DNA from: Azoarcus sp.
Lineage (GTDB): Bacteria; Pseudomonadota; Gammaproteobacteria; Burkholderiales; Rhodocyclaceae
Length of the DNA stretch: 9,179 nucleotides
Assembly: GCA_031258035.1 (NCBI GenBank)
Contig: JAIRNL010000277.1
Location: 1 to 9,179 of the forward strand
Direction: 5' to 3'
A model generated the notes under the pieces. That model ran no database searches and was not told where the DNA came from. It saw nothing but the letters and a program-made list of their open reading frames with translations. Every line of letters starts with the position of its first letter. The stretch's first letter is position 1. Shown piece after piece: positions 1 to 5,414 of this stretch. A program made the translations under genes and the position numbers.

Positions 1-122
1 GGCCGTGGGAGACGGCGTCGCCTTGGCGGGCAGCGGGTTTGCCGGGCATGGGGGGCTTCGTGTGTGAAATATGACCGGTTTGTGGGTGGGGGGATTGTGC
101 GGGAGGGATATGGATTGCGCAA

Positions 123-152
123 GGGGGGCGGGTGGGAGGCCGGGACGGGGGG
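123..152 (+). other. Canonical G-quadruplex motif
   Basis: Five G-runs of at least three (123-128, 130-132, 134-136, 142-144, 147-152) are separated by loops of 1, 1, 5 and 2 bases. This satisfies the usual four-tract rule with one tract to spare. The motif pattern is seen directly; folding and function are inferred. The nearest supported downstream gene starts nearly 360 bp away, so a direct regulatory role on it is not obvious. Confidence 0.5.
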
Positions 153-218
153 CGATGGTAATCGTGCCCCGTGTGTCGGAGGGCGGGGCAAGGTGGCGGA
201 CGGATTGCCTGAACTTTC

Positions 219-255
219 CCTTCTCCCCCTTGCGGGGAGAAGGTGGCCGGAGGCC
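219..255. repeat. REP-like stem-loop repeat
   Basis: A perfect 10-bp stem pairs 219-228 (CCTTCTCCCC) with 234-243 (GGGGAGAAGG) around a 5-base loop. A second small palindrome follows at once: GGCC at 245-248 and GGCC at 252-255. The arrangement (TTCTCCCC hairpin, then a GGCC-rich hairpin, then GGATGAGGGG) resembles dispersed intergenic repeats familiar from many proteobacterial genomes. That resemblance is from memory and was not searched. There is no T-tract after the stem, so it is not a typical intrinsic terminator. Confidence 0.5.
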
Positions 256-292
256 GGATGAGGGGGCCGCCCAGGCGGAGCAAGGCGACGGA

Positions 293-412
293 TGTAAGAG
301 GGTGTTTTCAAAACACCCATAATTGGCGAAATGCGCAGGGAAGACCCCTGTGCCTGCCCTGCCTGGGAATGCCTGATCGCCAATTTTGGTATTTTGAAAA
401 CACCCTCTTACA
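293..412. mobile_element. MITE-like element with long terminal inverted repeats
   Basis: The outer 21 bases (293-313) are the exact reverse complement of 392-412. Allowing one indel and a few mismatches, the match extends inward to AATTGGCGA at 321-329 against TCGCCAATT at 377-385. The terminal inverted repeats are thus about 36 bp on a 120-bp element with roughly 47 bp of unique core. The left arm also contains a 19-base palindrome at 300-318 (GGGTGTTTT, C, AAAACACCC). No transposase is encoded, so a non-autonomous miniature element mobilised by an insertion sequence with matching ends is likely. No clear target-site duplication is visible; CGG occurs close to both ends but is too short to count. 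The parent family is not identified. A folded RNA or repeat-derived hairpin is the alternative. Confidence 0.6.
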
Positions 413-473
413 CGGCCACGCCGTGCGTACTCGTTTTTCAGGCAAAACGGCGTGCATGCTGGCCAAGCCTGGG

Positions 474-489
474 TAATACTTGTGTCACA
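474..489 (+). promoter_or_regulatory. Candidate promoter -10 and operator of the antitoxin gene
   Basis: TAATAC at 474-479 resembles a sigma-70 -10 box and is followed at once by the palindrome TGTG-T-CACA (481-489). This lies 22 bp upstream of the antitoxin ATG. RelB-type ribbon-helix-helix antitoxins commonly repress their own promoters by binding short palindromes over the -10/start region, so the placement fits autoregulation. No good -35 is visible at the expected spacing (about 451-456), so the promoter call is tentative. Confidence 0.35.
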
Positions 490-510
490 TCGACCAACGG
501 AGCAAGAGCC

Positions 511-738
511 ATGGCGCTTTCGATTCGACTGCCCGGCGACGTGGAAGACAGACTGAAAAGCCTGGCCGCGCGCACCGGACGCACGAAATCCTTTTACATC
601 ACAGAAGCGATTACCGAGCATCTGGAAAACCTCGAAGATTTGTACCTGGCTGAACAACGAATGGCCGATATTCGCGCCGGGCGCACCCAGACCGTGCCGC
701 TTGAAGAAGTGATGAAGCAATATGGCATGGAAGGTTGA
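511..738 (+). CDS. RelB-type ribbon-helix-helix antitoxin (orphan)
   Basis: This 75-residue protein has the layout of RelB/StbD-like type II antitoxins. A short beta strand (ALSIRLP, residues 2-8) and two helices (about 9-21 and 25-41, with the turn GRTKSFY) form the DNA-binding ribbon-helix-helix dimer. An acidic, helical C-terminal tail (LEDLYLAEQRMADIRAG onward) would normally wrap and neutralise the toxin. ATG 511 was chosen because GGAG at 499-502 is well placed 8 bp upstream and the fold begins at once. The frame is open further upstream to 331, but that extension runs through the inverted-repeat element and has no family resemblance. The stop overlaps the toxin remnant by 17 bp, as in intact pairs. 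Because that toxin is broken, the protein has no local partner. It may still repress its promoter or counter a related toxin elsewhere; that is inference. Confidence 0.85.
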   Translation: MALSIRLPGDVEDRLKSLAARTGRTKSFYITEAITEHLENLEDLYLAEQRMADIRAGRTQTVPLEEVMKQYGMEG

Positions 739-831
739 GCTTGACCCAGCCGCCGTATCAGTAGCATTGAGGACGACACCTTGCGCATCCTCGTGGTTCG
801 CATTGGCAACCGGCGCGACGTGTACCGATGA
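722..831 (+). pseudogene. RelE-type toxin remnant with internal deletion and frameshift
   Basis: Starting at ATG 722, the first twelve codons read MAWKVELDPAAV, the usual start of RelE-family mRNA interferases. From about 763 a different frame (shifted relative to 722) reads SIEDDTLRILVV then RIGNRRDVYR, ending at TGA 829-831. That is the characteristic RelE C-terminus with its conserved Arg-rich strand and final Tyr-Arg. Only about 34 of the usual 85-90 residues remain, so roughly 50 central codons are missing at a junction near 757-763 and the join is out of frame. Ribosomes entering at 722 would continue in the wrong frame to about 904, giving a 60-residue product without a toxin fold. Loss of the core makes toxicity very unlikely. 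The start overlaps the antitoxin end, the normal antitoxin-toxin operon arrangement. Confidence 0.85.
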
Positions 832-952
832 ACGCTCGCCACCTGAAAGGAAGCACTTGATCGGCGCCGATCTGCGCAGACAATTTGCGCGGGCCGCGGA
901 CTGACGGGCCGCCCGGCAGCAGACATTCAGGATTTACCCAACCTCGGCATCC

Positions 953-2782
953 ATGACCCGGAACGGCCAAGGCATTGGCGCGGACGCCCACGCGGCGCAT
1001 GACGTTTTTCCGGTAGACTCCACAGCCTTCCGTCCCGCCGCGCCACCGATGGTATCCGTCCCGCCGACCGCCTCTGTCGTTCCCAGCGCCACCGTCATGC
1101 GCCTGGGGGATCTGCTCGTGCGGCTCAATCGCCTGTCGGCGCGCGACCTCGAACAGGCGCTGGTGGCGCAGGGCGAAATCGGCGACCTGCTTGGCCGCGT
1201 GCTGGTGCGCCTGGGACTGCTCACCGATGTCGACGTCGCCCGCGCCCTGAGCGTGCAGCTGCGCCTGAAGCTGGTGTCGGCGGACGATTTTCCCAAGGCG
1301 CCGCTCCAGGTTCCCGGCATCGAACCCGATTATCTTCTCGCCCATTCGGTGCTGCCGCTCGCCATCGAGGACGGCAAGCTGTATGTGGCGATGTCCGTGC
1401 CGCAGGACGATTTCACCATCAAGGCGCTGCGGCTGGCTACCGGGCTGCGGGTCAGGCCGCGGATTGCGGTCGAAAGCGAGCTGCGCGGCGCGCTCGAACG
1501 CCTGTACGCGCCGGCGGAAGACGACGAGCCGGAAGAAGATGCCGCGACGCCCGGTTTCGCCGGCGGCGACAGCGAGTTCGTCGAACATCTCAAGGATCTG
1601 GCAAGCGAGGCGCCAGTGATTCGTTTCGTCAACCAGGTCATCGCAAAAGTCATCGACCTGCGGGCTTCCGATATCCACCTCGAACCTTTCGAGGACGGCC
1701 TGCATGTGCGCTATCGCGTCGACGGCGTGTTGCAGGAGGCGGAAAGGGCCGACGCCGCGCTTGCGGCGGCAGTGACCTCCCGCATCAAGCTCATGGCGCA
1801 CCTGAACATCGCCGAGCGGCGGCTGCCCCAGGACGGGCGGATCAAGAATCGCGTCCAGGGGCACGAACTGGATCTGCGCGTCTCGACGTTGCCCACCGTG
1901 CATGGCGAAAGCGTGGTGATGCGGGTGCTCGACCGCGCCAGCATCCGGCTCCAGCTCGAAGACATGGGCTTTTCGTCCGATACGCTCACGCGCTACCGCG
2001 CCCTGATAGAACGCCCGCACGGCATTTTGCTCGTCACCGGCCCGACCGGCTCCGGAAAGACGACCACGCTTTACGCCTCGCTCGCCAGGCTCGACGCCGG
2101 CGCGCTCAAGATTCTCACGGTCGAGGATCCGGTCGAATACCAGCTCTCCGGCATCAACCAGGTGCAGGTGCAGACGCAGATCGGCATGAGCTTCGCCAAC
2201 GCCCTGCGCTCGATTTTGCGGCAAGACCCGGACATCATCATGATCGGGGAAATGCGCGATACCGAAACCGCGCAGATCGCCGTGCAATCGGCGCTCACCG
2301 GTCACCTCGTGCTCTCGACGCTGCACACCAACACGGCAGCCGGGGCCATCATCCGCCTCGAAGACATGGGGGTGGAACGTTATCTCATCACGTCCTCGGT
2401 CAACGGCGTGCTCTCGCAGCGGCTGGTGCGCCGCCTTTGCCCGCATTGCCGCAAGCCAGTGGCCCTGGCCGCCGACGTGATGCGAAAGACCGGGCTCGCG
2501 CGTTTCATGGCGCCGGGAACCAATATGGCCTATGTCGCCGGGGGTTGTGCCGCGTGCAAGCACACCGGCTACCTCGGCCGCACCTCGATCCACGAGTTGT
2601 TCGTCATGGATGCCGCCGCGCACGAGGCCATCCTGTCCGGGGCCGACGCCACGACGCTGCACAACGTCGCGCGCAAGGCCGGCATGCTGACGCTCTACGA
2701 AGACGGGTTGCGCAAGGTTGCCGCCGGGGTGAGTTCGCTGGAAGAAGTGCTGCGCGTCACCCAGGATCAGAGCAATGCCTGA
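953..2782 (+). CDS. gspE: T2SS assembly ATPase GspE
   Basis: This is the cytoplasmic hexameric motor that hydrolyses ATP to drive pseudopilus assembly, docking on GspL and GspF. Numbering from ATG 953 (609 aa): an N-terminal MshEN-like domain begins at MRLGDLLVRLN (from 49). The Asp box starts at SDIHLEP (239-245), Walker A is GPTGSGKTT (363-371), Walker B is DPDIIMIGE (425-433), and the His box is TGHLVLSTLHTN (449-460). A zinc-binding tetracysteine follows (C496, C499, C532, C535; CX2C-X32-CX2C), typical of GspE and absent from most PilT-like retraction motors. All catalytic motifs are intact. The start is uncertain: 953 is the longest choice, but no ribosome site is seen and residues 1-48 look non-conserved. 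ATG 1049 or 1097 would start nearer the domain. The end overlaps gspF by 8 bp. Confidence 0.95.
   Translation: MTRNGQGIGADAHAAHDVFPVDSTAFRPAAPPMVSVPPTASVVPSATVMRLGDLLVRLNRLSARDLEQALVAQGEIGDLLGRVLVRLGLLTDVDVARALSVQLRLKLVSADDFPKAPLQVPGIEPDYLLAHSVLPLAIEDGKLYVAMSVPQDDFTIKALRLATGLRVRPRIAVESELRGALERLYAPAEDDEPEEDAATPGFAGGDSEFVEHLKDLASEAPVIRFVNQVIAKVIDLRASDIHLEPFEDGLHVRYRVDGVLQEAERADAALAAAVTSRIKLMAHLNIAERRLPQDGRIKNRVQGHELDLRVSTLPTVHGESVVMRVLDRASIRLQLEDMGFSSDTLTRYRALIERPHGILLVTGPTGSGKTTTLYASLARLDAGALKILTVEDPVEYQLSGINQVQVQTQIGMSFANALRSILRQDPDIIMIGEMRDTETAQIAVQSALTGHLVLSTLHTNTAAGAIIRLEDMGVERYLITSSVNGVLSQRLVRRLCPHCRKPVALAADVMRKTGLARFMAPGTNMAYVAGGCAACKHTGYLGRTSIHELFVMDAAAHEAILSGADATTLHNVARKAGMLTLYEDGLRKVAAGVSSLEEVLRVTQDQSNA
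1014..1019 (+). promoter_or_regulatory. Weak candidate -10 box for the gsp operon
   Basis: TAGACT, preceded by a short T-tract (TTTTT) about 5 bp upstream, resembles a sigma-70 -10 box. No convincing -35 lies 16-18 bp upstream. If it is real, transcription would begin near 1026. The first 32 codons of the longest gspE frame would then be untranslated leader or upstream sequence, favouring ATG 1049 or 1097 as the start. No other promoter-like site stands out between the toxin remnant and gspE. Confidence 0.2.
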
Positions 2783-4022
2783 ATTCGCCTGGCGCGCCGC
2801 GAAGGCCGATGGCAGCATCCAGGAAGGCAAGGCCGTCGCCGCCAGCCGTGAAGCGGTCAGTCGCCAGTTGCTGGGGCAGGGGATGACGCCGCTCAAGGTG
2901 GTGGAGGCAGCGCCCCCCTCCCAGGCTGGCCGCGCCGCGCCGGGCTTCGCCGAGACCGCCGCGCCCGCGTTCCATGGCCGCGACAAGGGCGTGACCGGCG
3001 TCGATATCCATGTCCTCACCAACGAGCTGGCTGTGATGTTGCGCGCCGGCCTGCCGCTCGATCGCGCCCTGCGGGTGCTGATCAGCATGGCGCCGCGCCC
3101 TTCGGTGGGGGCGCTGCTCGAAGACGTTTTCAAGTCGGTCAAGGCCGGCAAGGGTCTGTCGCAGGCGCTGGCGCCACACCAGGCGCTTTTCGGCGATTTC
3201 TATATCAACATGGTGCGTTCCGGCGAAGCCGGCGGCCAGCTCGCCGAAGTCCTGAGCCGGCTGGCCGAGCACCTCGAACGCATCAAGGCGCTGCGCGAGT
3301 CGGTGGTCTCGGCCCTGATCTATCCGGCAATCCTCGTGCTCGTCGCCTTGATCTCGGTCTTCATGATGCTCGGCTTCGTGGTGCCGCAGTTCGAGTCGCT
3401 GTTCAACGACATGGGCGAAGCCCTGCCGCTGCCGACGCGGATCATCGTCGCGGTCGGGCACTTTTTTTCCGACTGGTGGTGGGGGCTGGCTCTCGGCGCG
3501 GCGGCGCTCGTCGCCGGATTGCGGCAGTGGCTGTCGTCGCCCGCCGGTCGCATCCGGCGCGACGAGTGGCTGTTGAAGCTGCCGGCGCTTGGCGCGCTGG
3601 TCCAGAAATACGAAGCCACCCGCTTCACCCGCAGCATGGGCACGCTGCTCGGCAACGGCGTGCCCATCGTGATGGCGCTGCGGATCGCCGCCGATACGAT
3701 GTCCAACCACAAGTTGCGCGCGGGCATGGCGGGCGTCGCGCCGGCAATCAAGCAGGGCGGGCGGCTTGCCGACGCCTTGCAGGCGACGGGGCTATTTACG
3801 CCGCTGGCGCTCAACATGGTGCGGCTGGGCGAGGAAACCGGGCGGCTCGACGCCATGTTGCTCGAACTGGCTCGCGTCCACGATGGCGAGGTCGAAACCG
3901 GCATCAAGCGCATGCTCGCCCTGCTCGAACCGGCGCTCATCCTCGTCCTGGGGGCGATGATCGCCGCGATCATCGTCTCCATCCTGCTCGGTATCCTGTC
4001 GGTGAACGAACTGGCTGGGTAG
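2775..4022 (+). CDS. gspF: T2SS inner-membrane platform protein GspF
   Basis: GspF is the polytopic inner-membrane protein at the centre of the assembly platform. It is thought to couple GspE ATPase movement to extraction of pseudopilins from the membrane. The 415 residues match the family's usual length of about 400. Two repeated T2SSF domains are visible: residues ~80-202, with VRSGEAGGQL at 147-156, and ~283-405, with the matching VRLGEETGRL at 349-358. Predicted membrane spans are about 183-203, 234-250 and 386-407. The N-terminal MPEFAWRAAKADG is the standard family start. ATG 2775 lies within the last codons of gspE (8-bp overlap), implying translational coupling. A T7 run near 3463-3469 encodes Phe-Phe in frame and shows no disruption. 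Confidence 0.95.
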   Translation: MPEFAWRAAKADGSIQEGKAVAASREAVSRQLLGQGMTPLKVVEAAPPSQAGRAAPGFAETAAPAFHGRDKGVTGVDIHVLTNELAVMLRAGLPLDRALRVLISMAPRPSVGALLEDVFKSVKAGKGLSQALAPHQALFGDFYINMVRSGEAGGQLAEVLSRLAEHLERIKALRESVVSALIYPAILVLVALISVFMMLGFVVPQFESLFNDMGEALPLPTRIIVAVGHFFSDWWWGLALGAAALVAGLRQWLSSPAGRIRRDEWLLKLPALGALVQKYEATRFTRSMGTLLGNGVPIVMALRIAADTMSNHKLRAGMAGVAPAIKQGGRLADALQATGLFTPLALNMVRLGEETGRLDAMLLELARVHDGEVETGIKRMLALLEPALILVLGAMIAAIIVSILLGILSVNELAG

Positions 4023-4026
4023 CGCC

Positions 4027-4032
4027 TACAAT
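4027..4032 (+). promoter_or_regulatory. Candidate internal promoter (-10 box) before gspG
   Basis: TACAAT matches the sigma-70 -10 consensus at five of six positions and sits in the only sizeable gap of the operon, directly after the gspF stop. A poor -35 candidate (TGAACG, 4003-4008) lies 18 bp upstream within the end of gspF. Transcription would start about 4039, leaving a leader of roughly 15-30 bases before gspG. A separate promoter would fit the need for far more major pseudopilin than motor or platform protein; that role is inferred. Confidence 0.4.
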
Positions 4033-4066
4033 CGGGTTTCCAACCAGACCGGGAATGCCACGAACC

Positions 4067-4507
4067 ATGCACCCTTACGAACGCTGTTCCACGAATGCCG
4101 CCCGCCGGGCGGGTTTCACCCTGATCGAACTGCTGGTGGTACTGACCATCCTCGCCCTGCTGGGCGGGATCGTCGGGCCGAAGCTGATGAACCAGCTTGG
4201 CGGCGCGAAGTCGAAAACCGCCGGCGTGCAGATCAAGGATCTCGAAAACGCAGCCAGCACGTTCAAGCTCGACGTCGGCCGCTATCCCACCACGGCGGAA
4301 GGTCTCGATGCCCTCGTGGTTCGCCCGTCGACGGCGGCTGGCTGGAATGGCCCTTACCTCGCAAAGAACCGCGTGCCCAAGGACCCGTGGGACAACGACT
4401 ATCGCTATGAAAGTCCGGGCCGCCGCGGCGATGTCGATATTTATTCCCTGGGCGCGGACAAGGCGCCCGGCGGCGAGGGCGAAAACGCCGATGTCGGTAA
4501 CTGGTGA
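4067..4507 (+). CDS. gspG: T2SS major pseudopilin GspG
   Basis: GspG is the main subunit of the periplasmic pseudopilus that pushes substrates through the secretin. From ATG 4067 the 146-residue precursor has a short basic leader ending ARRAG. The prepilin peptidase site follows (G16 before F17), with FTLIELLVVL as the start of the mature chain and Glu at mature position 5. The hydrophobic N-terminal helix runs to about residue 38. The family-specific middle (GRYPTTAEGLDAL; NGPYL; VPKDPWDN) and the C-terminal calcium-site loop (GADKAPGGEGENADVGNW) are intact. The mature length of 130 residues is typical. ATG 4055 in the same frame is an alternative start, giving a leader four residues longer. 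I prefer 4067 because GGGAA (4051-4055) could act as a distant ribosome site. The 3' end overlaps gspH by 17 bp. Confidence 0.95.
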   Translation: MHPYERCSTNAARRAGFTLIELLVVLTILALLGGIVGPKLMNQLGGAKSKTAGVQIKDLENAASTFKLDVGRYPTTAEGLDALVVRPSTAAGWNGPYLAKNRVPKDPWDNDYRYESPGRRGDVDIYSLGADKAPGGEGENADVGNW

Positions 4508-4985
4508 CGGGGCGGCGGCCCGTCGCGGCTTTCCCCGCCCGCGCGCGGGCGGTTTCACCCTGCTCGAATTGATGGTGGCGATGGCTGTGGCCGGTTTCGC
4601 CATCGGGGCGACGGCCATCGCCTATCCGAAAATGTACGCCTCCATGGAATACCGCGCCGCCCTGCGCGGCGTGCTCGCCGGCATGAACATGGCGCGTATC
4701 GAGGCCGCGCGCAACGGGCATCCGGCGGTGTTCTACGTCGATCCGCTGACGCGCGCCTACGGCGTGGACGACAGGGAGCTTGGCCGCTTCCCGGATTCGG
4801 TCAGTGTGCAATTCACCGTCGCCGGGCAGGAAATCGACAACCGGGGGCGCGCGCATATCCGCTTCCACCCCGAAGGCGGCGCCACCGGCGGCAGCGTCGA
4901 TCTGCTGCGCGGACAGGGAACGGGCACGCGCCTGCGGGTCGATTGGCTGTTCGGTTCGGTCACGCAGGTGGAAGTTTCCGGATGA
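4491..4985 (+). CDS. gspH: T2SS minor pseudopilin GspH
   Basis: GspH is a minor pseudopilin joining the pseudopilus tip complex to the GspG shaft. The precursor is 164 residues, with a basic Gly/Arg/Pro-rich leader, cleavage between G21 and F22, and mature start FTLLELMVAMAV with Glu at position 5. The periplasmic part contains the family-like MNMARIEAARNGHP segment (65-78), then beta-rich sequence with IRFHPEGGATGG (123-134). ATG 4491 is chosen because no ATG, GTG or TTG occurs between it and the cleavage site; GAGGG (4475-4479) lies 11 bp upstream. The start therefore lies inside the calcium-loop codons of gspG. The end overlaps gspI by 4 bp. Assignment as GspH rather than another pseudopilin rests partly on gene order. 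Confidence 0.88.
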   Translation: MSVTGDGAAARRGFPRPRAGGFTLLELMVAMAVAGFAIGATAIAYPKMYASMEYRAALRGVLAGMNMARIEAARNGHPAVFYVDPLTRAYGVDDRELGRFPDSVSVQFTVAGQEIDNRGRAHIRFHPEGGATGGSVDLLRGQGTGTRLRVDWLFGSVTQVEVSG

Positions 4986-5398
4986 GGCGGCGAACGGTGC
5001 GCGCCCAGGGCGGCTTCTCCCTGCTCGAAGTCATCGTCGCCATGTCGATCATGGCGATCTCGCTCGGGGCGCTCTACCAGTCCGGGGGCGGCGCGCTGCG
5101 CGGGGCGCTCGAAGCCGGGGCGCGTACCCGCGCCACCACGCTGGCGCTGGCGCTGCTCGACGGGCAATGGAGCGTGCCGCCCACGGGATTGCAGGATGGC
5201 GGCAACGTCGGCGGCATGACGTGGCATCTGGTCAGCACGCCTTTCCAGCCGGGGCCGGCCGTGGGCGAGAAAGGCTGGGCCCTGCACCGGATCGAGGTGA
5301 GCGTCAGCTGGGACGAGGGCCGCCGGAACCTGAAACTGGCCAGCCTGCTGCCCGAACGCCGTTCGTCGCCGGATTCGGGACAACAGGCCGGGCATTGA
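4982..5398 (+). CDS. gspI: T2SS minor pseudopilin GspI
   Basis: GspI is the minor pseudopilin that nucleates the tip complex with GspJ and GspK. The 138-residue precursor begins MRRRTVRAQG and is cleaved between G11 and F12. The mature start is FSLLEVIVAMSIMAI with Glu at position 5, and the FSLLEVxVAM form is characteristic of GspI. The remaining soluble domain is small (LALALLDGQW; WHLVSTPFQP; RIEVSVSWDE), as usual for this subunit. ATG 4982 overlaps the gspH stop in an ATGA arrangement, and AGGTGGAAG (4966-4974) supplies a plausible ribosome site. An in-frame ATG at 4943 lies inside gspH and would put an abnormally long leader in front of the cleavage site. The C-terminal PERRSSPDSGQQAGH tail looks unstructured. 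Confidence 0.92.
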   Translation: MRRRTVRAQGGFSLLEVIVAMSIMAISLGALYQSGGGALRGALEAGARTRATTLALALLDGQWSVPPTGLQDGGNVGGMTWHLVSTPFQPGPAVGEKGWALHRIEVSVSWDEGRRNLKLASLLPERRSSPDSGQQAGH

Positions 5399-5414
5399 AC
5401 GGCGGGCGCCCACG

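Larger units (their letters stand above)
1..292. other. Intergenic region without a supported gene
   Basis: Short open frames exist here, but they are rich in Gly/Arg/Pro, have no recognisable domain and no clear ribosome binding site, and look like chance frames in G-rich DNA. The plus strand has many runs of three or more G between about 77 and 190. The stretch contains a G-quadruplex motif and a REP-like hairpin, listed separately. The gene upstream of the window is not visible, so this may be the 3' flank of that gene. Confidence 0.6.

Noticed and set aside
219..243. Intrinsic transcription terminator
   Set aside because: The stem is strong but no T-rich tract follows on either strand, and the flanking pattern fits a dispersed REP-like repeat better.
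417..454. Eight-base inverted repeat (417-424 with 447-454) as a regulatory hairpin
   Set aside because: The arms are short, the 22-base loop is long and no U-tract follows; the signal is too weak to annotate.
64..476. Short plus-strand frames in the upstream region
   Set aside because: They overlap one another in different frames, cross the hairpin and inverted-repeat element, and have no convincing ribosome sites or recognisable protein pattern.
861..870. Ten-base palindrome TCGGCGCCGA between the toxin remnant and gspE as an operator
   Set aside because: It is short, GC-rich and not positioned against any convincing promoter, so chance is the simpler explanation.
758..3151. A very long open frame (797 codons) on the minus strand opposite gspE and the start of gspF
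   Set aside because: It lies antisense to genes with intact, well-known motifs. Its translation is rich in His, Arg, Gln and Asp with no domain, and long antisense frames are expected opposite G+C-rich coding DNA.
3463..3469. T7 run in gspF as a programmed frameshift site
   Set aside because: The zero frame continues through a complete, normal GspF, and there is no alternative-frame product or downstream stimulatory structure that I can support.
3476..4507. A continuous plus-strand frame that would fuse an alternative-frame product to GspG
   Set aside because: The part before about 4055 is an out-of-frame, Arg/Ala-rich shadow of gspF. The pseudopilin leader and cleavage site mark the true start at 4067 or 4055.
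3320..4618. Long minus-strand open frames opposite gspF-gspG, and similar ones opposite gspK-gspL (for example 6618-8075)
   Set aside because: They are mirror-frame shadows of the secretion genes, with biased low-complexity composition and no ribosome site or family resemblance.
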